Part shown: one piece after another, positions 11,150-20,900 of the stretch
Layout of the letters: the number at the start of each line of letters is the position of its first letter
Numbering within the stretch: the first letter of the stretch is position 1
NCBI GenBank assembly: GCA_023213395.1
Contig: CM041465.1
Coordinates: forward strand, 246,643,741-246,707,740
DNA length: 64,000 nt
Source: Cycas panzhihuaensis
Taxonomy: Eukaryota; Cycadophyta
Reading direction: 5' to 3'
The notes under the pieces: generated by a model
Databases searched by the model: none
What the model was told of the DNA's origin: nothing
The model's input: the letters and a program-made list of their open reading frames with translations, nothing else
Program-made: the position numbers and the translations under genes

Positions 11150-12554
11150 GACATTAGGCCAACCTCGATTGTTTGCATCTTTAAGCAACATGCTTTAGTA
11201 TATCCAGTCAATTCTTGCTGAAAAAATAACCTAATGGTGGTAAGGTTTCAATTTGTTGCAATTTATCAACGTCGATAACTACAATCTGCCAATCTTTGTC
11301 AATTGGATGGAACCATTCTCAAAGGTCTTCTCCACCTTGTATGGACATAACCACCTCATCTCTAGATGGGTTCAAAATTTATTGTCGTAGAGCAACACTT
11401 GGTCTCCTTTAGTGAATTGGGGTGTCTTCTGGTGATGATTGTGCCACAACTTTTGTCTAATTTTCTTGACACTCTAAAACCATTGTGCCTTTTGTTGGTC
11501 GTCCTCCAACTATAATAATGACCACAACCTTTTGTGAAGGGGTTTGGTGTTGTCAAGTCAACAGGTGAGTACTCCCCTTAGATTCAAAATTTGGAATTCA
11601 ACTGGAATAATGGCTACAACTTTGTATACTAGTTTGAATGGAGGTTGGCTAGTTGCTTGCTTATATGCGATACAAAATGCCCATGATATCGAGGGTAATT
11701 TTTTTGCCCAATTGAATCTTCCCACATTACATATTTTTCTTAAGCAATTCTCAATTATTTTATTAGAGTTCTTAGCCTGGTCGTTTGCTTGTGGATAATA
11801 TGGGGTTGATTTATGATGGTTGATTATAAATGTGGTCGTTAATTCTTAGTCAACTTCATTTAGGAAGTGTGATCCTTGATTATTTACCAACTTGAGAAGG
11901 CAATTGAATCTTGTGATAATTATTTCATAAAGGAATCGTATAACACTCATCGAATTTGCTTTTTGAAGTGGTTGTGCTTCCACCCATTTTGTTCCATAGT
12001 CAGTAGCAACCAAGACATATCTTGCTTGGAAATGATGAGTTGTTGGCCAATTAGGACTTGCAAAATCTATGCCCCATTTTTTTGAATGGTGCAAGTGGCA
12101 ATACTAGGCTTAGTGGAAGAAAGTCCTATCGTCACAGCTTACTTGTCCTTTGGTATTGGTTGCATCTCTTCACCCATTGATGAATATCCTCAAAAAGTGT
12201 CGGTCACCAAAACCCCAACAGTAAAAACCTTCCTCCATTTGTCTCTCCCCCATGTGTGGCCTCCTAATATTCCTTTGTGAGTTTGGGTGATTTCTTGATT
12301 AACCTCATGAGGTTTGATACAATACTATAATACATCGTCTGATCCAATGTGACCATAGACTACTTGATAGGGTTTAACTTTTCGAACTAAGTTTTGCCTT
12401 TTTGTTTTATCCATGTGAGGCAAAAATTTTCTAGTTGCCAAAAATTCTAAAATATCTTCATACCAATTCTTCTGGAATAACTTTCACATTGAACAATGTC
12501 ACATTAGGGAAATCATCTTTTATTCCTAGGGCTTGATCTCCATTTTCTATTCTT
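11150..12554 (-). pseudogene. Element B integrase remnant
   Basis: Minus-strand matches to element C integrase in order: KPHEVNQ and a GGH block near 12320-12270 (zinc-binding end); WGIDFASP near 12070, the first catalytic Asp region; VATDYGTKWVEAQPLQK near 12010-11960; and NNQGSHFLN near 11870, where the second catalytic Asp appears changed to Asn. The Glu region YYPQAN follows near 11820. The C-terminal part to 11150 is recognisable only by position and by similarity to 46473-46742. Multiple stops make it non-functional. Confidence 0.75.
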
Positions 12555-12559
12555 GATAA
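12555..12559. repeat. Target site duplication of copia-P, left copy
   Basis: GATAA directly precedes the LTR start TGTTAAAGG and recurs at 26448-26452 after the right LTR. Element B reads through across the pair: the sequences to left and right join into the same RNase H/integrase linker seen intact near 47800-47870. Confidence 0.93.
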
Positions 12560-12744
12560 TGTTAAAGGTAATGTTTTATCTAAGACATTATGTTAATGAG
12601 GGCCATGTATTAAACCCCTCTTCATAAGTTTCAGACAAATAGTTTACCGACAATGAGCAGTTATACAACATTTATTGTAAATATAGAGAGAGCCTCTCTC
12701 ACATAGTCAAATGTACTATCTTCATTTATTGAAGGTTTTTTACA
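12560..12744 (+). repeat. Copia-P 5' LTR (185 bp)
   Basis: It starts TGTTAAAGG and ends TTTTTACA. It pairs with 26252-26447, sharing GTAATGTTTTATCTA, ATGTATTAAAC and GAGAGCCTCTCTC. The short length is normal for many plant copia families. Confidence 0.92.
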
Positions 12745-12757
12745 TGGTATCATAGTA
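12745..12757 (+). promoter_or_regulatory. Primer binding site, initiator Met tRNA type
   Basis: TGGTATCATAG starts directly after the LTR. It differs in one base from the first eleven bases of the plant initiator tRNA-Met complement TGGTATCAGAGC. The tRNA primes minus-strand DNA synthesis in this position. Confidence 0.85.
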
Positions 12758-13522
12758 GGGCAAATCACTCATCTAATAAAGTATTGACAATAAGTCTGTT
12801 GTCGAAGAAAGCCAGAGATAATTGCATGAATAGAAATTTGTTGAAGTCTGTTGGCAAAAAGTTATTTAATTCTCAAAGCTGGTGTGAAATCCAAATGAAA
12901 TATGGAAAGCAACTACTATATGGACCTATATACGCATGGTACAAACTAGAAATCTCAAAGTGCTCAAAATCTCACAAAATTTTACCAAAGGTGCATTTTG
13001 GTACAATCACCATTTCTTTCAACTAGGTCAAATTCATTCGGGCTCGCTTTTAGGCAATCTGTGTGGGTTTGGAGTTTTTTTTGCATTTTTTGCTTAAATC
13101 ACTCAATTTTTTTGGGTAATTCTAGACAAAATTTGTTCTCCTATTTAATCTATTTCATTTAAATTTGCTTTCAAGTTCTTTGATTGAGTATTTTGAAAAA
13201 TATGAGCATTTAAAAAAAAAAAAAAAACCTAGTTGTAGTTCAGAGTTTTCAGGTTAGATTATGAGAAAATGAAAGCAGATCTCTCTTAAAAAAATTTTAC
13301 ATATTTGGATTGCTTGCTTTGAGATCTTTCTTTTGGGACCATTTTTCTTGTCATTCATACAATTGTACTTTTGTGTGAAATTTCGTATAGTCATACGACC
13401 CACTTGCCTACAGTCCTGAAGACCAGTCTGATACCCTTAGTTTGCTCTTTAAAATGGCCTATTCTATTCTAGCTATTATGGAACATGAATTCATACATAT
13501 ATGTTCCTATCTGTAGAATCTT
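12758..13522 (+). other. Copia-P leader, no recognised gene
   Basis: The sequence between the primer site and the copia-M tandem repeats has no recognised coding domain. A frame at 12784-13026 may be the very start of a gag but shows no gag motif. A poly(A) run lies near 13212-13226. Confidence 0.45.
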
Positions 13523-14120
13523 TAGCCATACCCAACAAGCAAACAAAGATATACATAGAATATAGATGCACAGTACACAGGATTTATGCAGGAAACCCTT
13601 TCGGGAAAAAATCCACCACGAAAGATCCTTTGGGTCATGTTGATTACACCCCTTGAATTGATTGAATACACAAGGGCTCTAGGATATAAATATCCTTCCA
13701 AGAGGTGTCACCGGACAAGGGTTGTGACCCTCCAAATATCTTGCATATTTTTGATAATCATAATTAGTTAAATTGCATTAACATTAATTAGTGGTTTAAC
13801 AAACAATTGCCATGTTAACATTTCCCCATACACAATAAGTAGACAAAGATATACACAGAATACAGATGCACAGTACACAGGATTTATGCAGGAAACCCTT
13901 TCGAGAAAAAATCCACCACAAAAGATCCTTTGGATCACATTGATTACACTCCTTGAATTGATTGAATACACAAGGGCTCTAGGATATAAATATCCTTCCA
14001 AGAGGTGTCACCCGACAAGGGTTGTGACCCTCCAAATATCTTTCATCTTTTTGATAATCATAATTAGTTAAACCACATTAATTTTAATTAGTGGTTTAAC
14101 AAACAATTGCCACGTTAACA
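13523..14120 (-). repeat. Two tandem copies (~297 bp) of the copia-M LTR
   Basis: The block from CCATACCCAACAAGCAAACA to CATGTTAACA (13523-13820) is repeated as 13825-14120 with few differences. Each copy contains GGATATAAATATCC, a candidate TATA region for the minus strand, and ends with GTTAACA, i.e. TGTTAAC as LTR start on the minus strand. The unit-B start adjoins the purine-rich AAGGGGAGA (minus strand). The 61-codon frames at 13586-13771 and 13886-14071 are the same repeat, not genes. Confidence 0.85.
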
Positions 14121-14960
14121 TCTCCCCTTGATGTGAATGTGGGGAACCTGCAACCTACAACAGTTCTATTATCATGAAGGTTGGGACTATCCTATTGCTT
14201 CTTTATCTTTGTCAATACATCCCTCCTCAAGGATAACATCTATGAATCTTATTTCAATACGCATCTTTGTGAATGGATCTTTAGTAAGCGGCTTGGTGAA
14301 GACGTCTGTAAGCTGATATTTATTCAGATGATAGTCAACCTGCAGCTTCCCTGATTTGATTTGTTCATGGATGTAGTGATGTTAAATCTCGATATGTTTT
14401 GTATGTGCATGAAACTTTAGATTCTTCAACAAGAGAATGGTACTCTAAACATCGACGAAAATAATTGAATATCTATTTGGAACTCTAAGAAATTCTAAGA
14501 GATCTTGCAACCATATAGTTTCCTTTGCTCTAGCACTGAGTTTTTGATATTCAACCTCTGTAGAATATAGTGCCACTATTTGTTGCTTCTTTGGTTGCTG
14601 CTAAACAAAGCTATTACTGACATCAAAGATGTATCCAACGTTGGACTTTCGATCATCGGTGCCTCCTCCCCAATCAGCATCAGTGTAGCTATGCAACCTT
14701 ATCTCCTCACCTCGGTAGTATTCGAGACCAAGATTGATTGTCCCCTTTAGGTACTTTAGAATCTGCTTTGCGACAACTCAATGTGATTCTGAGGATTTTG
14801 CATGTATTGAGAAACCAATCCAATATCTGATTTGGTATGAGTCAAGTAGATTAGACTTCCTACCAATTGACAATACTTTGTTCCATCTACAAAGGGTTTG
14901 GCTATATCCTTCTACAATCTTGTGCCCTTAACACATGGTGGTGCAACTGGTTTGCAATTC
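14121..14960 (-). pseudogene. Copia-M RNase H remnant
   Basis: The minus strand keeps LVGSLIYLTHTKSDI near 14865-14820 and a polypurine tract AAGGGGAGA just before the LTR. The rest shows the copia connection and RNase H pattern only through stops and frame changes. Confidence 0.7.
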
Positions 14961-15818
14961 TACATCCCAAACTTTTCCAGTCGGTTATTCATGTACTGCG
15001 ACTGCAACAACACGATTCGATTGTCCATCTGCCTGATTTGAATGCCCAAGAAGTAATGAAGTCTCTTGAGTTCTGTCATGTCAAAAGAAGCTCTCAAATT
15101 GGACTTGACCTCTACAATAGTATTATTACAATTATCTTCGATGATTAAATCATCCACAAACACCACAATAGTGACTATTGAAGCCCCCTTCCTTTTCACA
15201 TATAAATTTTGGTTGAGATCAAAAACTACGAAACCTTTAGCTTTTAACTTGGCATCCATCTTCTCATACCAAGTATGGGTTGCTTGTTTTAGGCCATAGA
15301 GTGATTTTTTCAATCGACATATAAGATGCTCCTGCCCTTCCTTAATGAATCCTAGAGGCTCTGACATACAAATCTCTTCCTTTAGATCGTGGTCTTGACG
15401 TCCATCTGGCTCTCAACCATAAGCAGTAAGCAGTTGCTAAGGAAATGATCAAGTAGACCTTTGTTAGCTTGGAGACTACTGCAAATGTCTCTTCATAATC
15501 AATTCCGTCATTTTGTTTGAATTCTTGAGCGACGAGCTTGGCCTTGTACTTGTCCACCTCTCCATCAAAGTGGAACTTAGTTTTGTAGACCCACTTGCAT
15601 CCAACAAGGCTCTTTGTCAAAGGGAGCAAAACCAAATCGCATGTGTCGTTTTTCATGAGCGAACCATACTCCTCTTCCATTGCAACTCTCCATCGCGGAT
15701 CACCTTTTGCTTCATCATACGAATCAGGATCACTAGAGTTGTTGGTATCTACTAGTAGAGTTTGACTAGCATGCTGATTTCTTGTTCTTCTCTCATTAGT
15801 AAGGGTATGCATTGCCAC
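14960..15818 (-). pseudogene. Copia-M reverse transcriptase remnant
   Basis: From 15818 downward: GDPRWRVAMEEEYGSL, then CKWVYKTKFHFDGEVDKYKA and LVAQEF, typical of the copia RT N-terminus. A frameshift near 15400 separates these from the palm. The palm has HLICRLKKSLYGLKQ (about 15320-15280), the catalytic box VVFVDDLII (about 15170-15145) and LHYFLGIQI. The two active-site aspartates remain. Apart from the frameshift, each half is open. Confidence 0.85.
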
Positions 15819-16912
15819 TCCAAAATCTTCAATTGTTTTCCTTGCCCTAGTGGTATAGAAGGACCTATTGTTGGAGGTGCTTCTTCACGTGGTGGCTTCT
15901 CACTATTACTTGACCCACTGGGCATTGCTTCCTCATGTATTTCAGTGACTGGTTCATCGTCCTTTTCACCTGATGAATTTGAGAATGGAAGTAGTGGGGG
16001 GTAAAAATGTTCTTCTAATGATTTTTTAGCATAATACGTTGATAACTTATCGAATGTTACATCTCGATTAATCACAGTCTTTCTCTCCGATGAATCCCAC
16101 AGTCTGTAAGCTTTGTTTTGATCACAATACCCCATAAAAATACACTTCATACTATTTTGATCAAGTTTTTTGCGAGTATTGTTTGGGATGTGTGCATATC
16201 CTATGCATCCAAAAGTTTTCAAATGGTTAATGATAGGTTTTCTATTGGTCCATTTTTCTTTGGAGGTCATGCTATGAATTGCTTGAGGGGGTATCTGATT
16301 TAGAATATAAATAGTAGTCGCCACAACCTCTATCGAAAACATCAGTGGCGAGTTTTTATCATGCATCATACACCTTGCCATCTCCATCATGGTACGGTTC
16401 TTTCTTTCAGCAACTTCGTTTTGTTGTGGAATATACAGGATCGTAAATTCTTGCTTTATACCATGATCGTGACAAAATTGATTAAATGCATGGTTGTCGT
16501 ACTTCTTGACATTATCACTTCTTAATGACTTAATCTTCTTCTCACTTTCATTCTCAACCGTCACTTTCTAGTCACGAAAGCAATGAAACACATTTGACTT
16601 TTTCTTCAGAAAGTATACCCAGGCTTTCTTGGTATAATCATCCACAAACACTAAGGTATAACGAGCTCTTGATATTGAGGGATTTGGCAGTGGACCCATT
16701 ATATCCCTATGCACAAGCTCTAGTTTCTCCTTGGCTCTCCAGGTATTATACCAAGCGAAAGGATAGTGGTGATGCTTTCCATACATACACCCTTCACAAA
16801 CATCGTCCGAGCATGAAACAGATGGTAAATTTTTCACCATCTTCAACCTCTTTAGCAATGCGATGCTTCTGTAATTAAGGTGTTCTAGGCGATTATGCCA
16901 TAGTTTGCTCAC
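15752..16912 (-). pseudogene. Copia-M GAG-pre-integrase and integrase
   Basis: 16912-16568 holds the zinc-binding pre-integrase region (LWHNRLEHLNYRSI, CEGCMYGKHHH) and the first catalytic Asp (LVHRDIMGPLP). A stop at about 16565 interrupts it. 16564-15752 carries SLRSDN with the second Asp and QQNEVAERKNRTMMEMAR with the Glu. The copia C-terminal motif FGCIGYAHIPNNTRKKLD and CIFMGYCDQNKAYRL follow. It is one of the best-preserved coding blocks in the window. Confidence 0.88.
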
Positions 16913-17500
16913 ATCATTAGCACTAGTAACAAAGGCATAAGACTTCTTTTAAGATTGAAACTTCTCAAACACCCAAAAGTTATCTTTGACCTTCCCAGTA
17001 GCAATGACAGAAAGATTTTGCTTTGGATCCTTAATTAGGCATCTATCATGGTATCACTCCACCTTCATACCTTGTTTGTAGATCTATTAGGCTGAAAGCA
17101 AATTCAATTACATCTTGGGTACATAATATACCCCTGTAAACTTACCACTTGCTAAAGAAGCTTTGTCGATACCTTCTATCGGTAATATGCGAGCATCTCC
17201 AAGGATGATTTCTGCACCAGTATGATTTTCGTTCATCGTATCAAAGTTGTGCTTTTGGTAAGAGATGCTTATGCACTTTAGAGTCAAAAATCCAGTAATC
17301 TCTCTAATTTGACTGGATTGATAGGGCTGATGCTTGGATGTAGTGTGTAACAACACTTTTCTCTTTGCATTTGTCACATCTCTTGAACCAACAATTCTTC
17401 TCTTTATGACCATCCTATTTGCAGTAATTACATTTTCCATTGAATTTCTTCTTCTCCTTAGAACTTTTCCTAGACCTCTGTGTGAACTTCTTCACCTAAA
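16913..17500 (-). pseudogene. Copia-M zinc knuckle and protease remnant
   Basis: A CX2CX4HX4C knuckle (CNYC, DGH, NC) lies near 17432-17392, interrupted by a stop between its second Cys and the Asp. The protease is visible as YWIFDSKVHKHL near 17295, where active relatives have DSG. 17107 and other positions contain stops. Confidence 0.7.
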
Positions 17501-18200
17501 CAACCTCTTTCCTCTATGTCTTTATGGCTAAGGCTTGACTTGATTCAGAACCTCCAAGCATTCCATGATGTTTTAGCTTGGCAACCTCTACTAGAATAAG
17601 TTTCTTAATTCCATCAAAGGTTTTTGCCTCCATCACCTCATCTCTAATGTATATGGTCTGAAATGTGGCGAAAGCAATTGGCAATTTTGACATGATTATT
17701 GCGAACAATAGCGCATCATCGATCGAATTTTGCTTCAATTCTTCTAGCTTATTCTTCAAGTCAGTAATCTTATTTAGGTACGAATTGATATTAGTCTCAT
17801 CTTCTACACGTGAATTGAGTAGTTTAAAATCAGGGCTAGACACCACACAATTTTGTCCAAATTTTGTCTAGTTCTTCCAGATTATGAACGAAGGCTTTTT
17901 GGTTTGGCACTAGTGATTGTTTCAACGATCCAATGGCCACCAACTTCTTCTCCTAAAGTCTTACTTGCTCTTTATGATTTAGCGGAATCACATCCACCTT
18001 TGCCTTAGTAATTCCCTAGAGTTGATTCACCATCAATACCAGCTCCATGTTGGCTTTCCACTCGTTGAGATTGTTGTCGTTGAAGATAACCTTTAGTATC
18101 ACATGCTTCATCTTGAAAAACGGGCTTCCGCACATGATAGTCAAAAGCACCAAATGATAGTCTTACAGACTTTTCAAACAAAAGTGCACCATTGTGGTCT
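17501..18200 (-). pseudogene. Copia-M gag remnant
   Basis: The gag N-terminus is seen on the minus strand near 18090-18030 (NDNNLNEWKANMELVL). The central gag at 17846-17514 includes INSYLNKITDLKNKLEEL and SKLPIAFATFQ, typical of copia gag (UBN2-like) domains. A frame change near 17850 and stops near 18010 and 17950 break it. Confidence 0.75.
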
Positions 18201-18850
18201 CCTTTGGCTTAGGCACACTCACTAGGGGACCACTGAACAACGGTTGTGTACACACTAGGTAGCTAACCAACTATTTGTCCTTCAACAACAAGCCTCAAAA
18301 CATCCTCAAAAGTACAAAAAAGCCTTAAAAAAGGACTTAGAATGCTCCAAAATGTACCTAAGACCAATAATTTCTCCACACAGTGTTATGGCATGGTCTC
18401 CAAGTCAGATTTCATAATAAATGCCTTAAAAAAGAACTTCAAAAACACATCAAACTCCTTCAGTAGGCTTTACAATATGAAAAATATGATATATCAATGG
18501 TGCAGGGTCCTTTTGTAATGTCAAATTGTAAAAGGAATATCTCAAAAAGTATATTCCAACTAATATGACTTTTCAACACTCCTACGACCTCTTTCAAATA
18601 AACGCACATGTTAAATAACATAAAAAACATGTGTTAAAATATGTATTAAAGTTCCAAAGGTTTAATTTATCAAAGTATTGCCTTTGGAATATCTCGTAGT
18701 TGGCGATAAAGTGCGACGACTACATCATGAGGTGCGGCAACTACGTGACCAGCGCAAGTCGACTGGGCATTTAATAATCTCTTCTCGTCCTTATGGTTGG
18801 TAAGGACGCTTCTAATGTAGCCCAACCACGTAGAGAACAACCCAACCAAC
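18201..18850 (-). other. Copia-M leader region, no recognised gene
   Basis: The stretch between gag start and copia-P RT has no recognisable LTR or primer site. Because the plus-strand copia-P RT starts at about 18857, the missing 5' LTR of copia-M must have been lost at this junction. Confidence 0.5.
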
Positions 18851-18997
18851 CTTTGCTTGACAGGTTCGGGCTTAAATGAACCACCTATAGCCAAACCTAT
18901 TGTCAATTGTAAGTGGGTATATAAAATAAATTTTTTTTTTGATGGCATGATAGAAAAATACAAGGCTAAATTAGTGGCCAAGGGCTATATTTACACT

Positions 18998-19039
18998 GTT
19001 GGAATAGACTGTGACTATGTTGGAGTAGACTATGGTGAA
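18998..19039 (+). repeat. 21 bp tandem duplication in RT
   Basis: GTTGGAATAGACTGTGACTAT is followed directly by GTTGGAGTAGACTATGGTGAA. The protein therefore reads VGIDCDYVGVDYGE, repeating the usual GIDYEETF block once. Confidence 0.8.
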
Positions 19040-19338
19040 ACCTTCTCTCCAGTGGCCAAGCTGAACACAATAAGGATAGTAATAGCCTTAATTGCGCAAC
19101 AAAATTAAAAAATTTATCAGTTGGATGTAAAAAGTGCTATTTTGAATGGAGATCTTGAAGAAGAGGTGTACATGCAGCAACCAAAAGGATATGTTCAAAA
19201 TGGACAGGAATATCTTGTATGCAGGTTGAAAAAGGCTCTATATGGGCTAAAACAAGCTCTAAGGGCAGGGTATGTCAAGTTGAACAAATATCTCATTCAA
19301 AATGGCTTTCAAAGATGCAGATTAGACTCTAGTCTATA

Positions 19339-19398
19339 TGTGAAAAAAAATCTAAGGTTGATCACAATATGTGAAAAAAAATTAAGGGTTAATCACAA
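19339..19398 (+). repeat. 30 bp tandem duplication in RT
   Basis: ATGTGAAAAAAAATCTAAGG at 19339 recurs at 19369 as ATGTGAAAAAAAATTAAGGG. It shifts the frame just before the catalytic box. Confidence 0.8.
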
Positions 19399-20341
19399 TA
19401 ATTGTAGTATATATAGATGACATGATTCTCACAGGCGGTGACATAGAGTCCATCGTAGCCATAAAAATGCAATTGGAAAAAGGCTTTGAGATGATTGACC
19501 TGGGACTTCTAAATTATTACCTTGGTATAGAAGTAAACCAAAAGGAAGATTCAATCACTCTGCCATAAAACAAATATACCAAAGGTTTGTTAAAAAAATT
19601 TTAAATGGAAGACTGTAATAGTTGTGCAACTCCTATGGAAATAGGTTGTGACTTGAATTAGTCTACAAAAGAAACCTTAGTTGATACAACTCTATACAGG
19701 CAATTAGTTGAAAGCCTGATATATCTTACTACAACTAGACCTAACATTTTATACTCTATTGGAGTAATCTTTAGGTACATGTAGGAACCAAAGATAGTAC
19801 ATTTGAGAGTAGTAAAGAGGATACTCAGATGTCTGAAAGGGACTTCAAATTTGAAATTCACATATACAAAAATTAAGTCAGGAAAATTAATTGGGTACAA
19901 TGATTCAAACTGGGCAGGAGATAAAGAAAAAAGAAAGTCAATCAGTGGATATTGCTTTCTTCTTGGGTCAGCAATAGTTTTCTGGAGCAACAAATGACAA
20001 CCAACAGTTTGTTTGTCTTCTACAGAAGTGGAATACAAGTGGGTAGTTAGTGCATCCTACGAAGTAATTTGGCCAAGACAATTACTGATAGATTTAAATC
20101 AACAGCAACAGGAACCAATGACACTTTTAGTGACAACTAGAGCCTAATAAAATTGACCAAGAATTCAATCGTCCACACACAAACCAAATATATTGAAGTG
20201 CATCATCACTTTATTCGAGAGAAAGTACAAAACAAGGAGATAGATATGATTCATTGCACAACAAATTAAAAACTTGTAGATATCTTGACAAAATCTCTCA
20301 GCAAAGATAACTTTCAATTCTTTAGAAATAAGCTTGGCTTA

Positions 20342-20353
20342 AAATAGATAAAA
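20342..20353. repeat. LINE-A target site duplication, left copy
   Basis: AAATAGATAAAA here is repeated at 26227-26238 on the other side of LINE-A. Joining the outer flanks restores the copia-P 3' end directly before its polypurine tract. Confidence 0.88.
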
Positions 20354-20900
20354 CATTTTTTTTTGGAAGGTAAAAAGTAGATATCATTAAATTATAAATT
20401 CAAAATAATACAAAGTGCTAAATAGCGCAAGGGTCAAGTGGATGTACTTGCCCAATCTTTTACATATAGTGCAGTCAAAATAATTATGTTAGAATGAAGA
20501 TTTTTCTTAAGTTTTTTGCGGAGAGAAGCAAAGCAAGCATTGTGAGATAGCCATATTAGAATTTCCTTACATGAATCTTTTACATGTGCGTTCAAAATAG
20601 TTATGTCAAAATGAAGATTTTTTTTTATTTTTTTGCAGACAGAAGCAAAGCAAGCCTTGTGAGTTAGCCATTTCCTTCCTTATATGTCCAAAGGTTTTAT
20701 TAAAGGACGAGACTATTCTTTGAAAGTAAGATGTGGTACGAATTTTCCAGTTTTTGTGCAGGATGGTCTTGAGGAGAAGAAGCTAGAGGTTTATCAAGTG
20801 CTGATGGGTCTCCAACCAATCGTATGCCTTTGCCCAACTCCCCTTAATTAACTAGGAATGAAGAGGCAAGTGACCATTATAAATTTGGGTGAAGCTTTGA
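20354..20900 (-). other. LINE-A 3' region
   Basis: It holds the 3' untranslated part and poly(A). A diverged ~125 bp repeat occurs: TTTTACATATAGTGCAGTCAAAATAATTATGT near 20458 and TTTTACATGTGCGTTCAAAATAGTTATGT near 20578, each followed by GAATGAAGATTTTT-like and AGAAGCAAAGCAAGC. Confidence 0.65.

Larger units (their letters stand above)
13523..18850 (-). mobile_element. Copia-M: Ty1/copia element, minus strand, 5'-incomplete
   Basis: On the minus strand gag, zinc knuckle, protease, integrase, RT and RNase H follow in copia order. A polypurine tract and 3' LTR lie at the left. The LTR-like unit is present twice in tandem (13523-13820, 13825-14120). No matching 5' LTR is seen near 18850, where the sequence switches to the plus-strand copia-P RT. 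No target duplication could be identified. It interrupts and appears to replace the gag to integrase part of copia-P. Confidence 0.82.
18857..20345 (+). pseudogene. Copia-P reverse transcriptase-RNase H remnant
   Basis: It opens in the middle of the copia RT with CKWVYKINFFFDGMIEKYKA and LVAKGY. These are followed by QLDVKSAILNGDLEEEVYM and VCRLKKALYGLKQA, and by the catalytic box VYIDDMILTGGD near 19410-19440. RNase H keeps ISGYCFLLGSAIVFWSNK (19944-19997) and a C-terminus ending near 20345 (NKLGLK, then stop). Two microduplications (18998-19039 and 19339-19398) and many stops break the frame. The first half of RT and everything upstream are missing. Confidence 0.87.
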
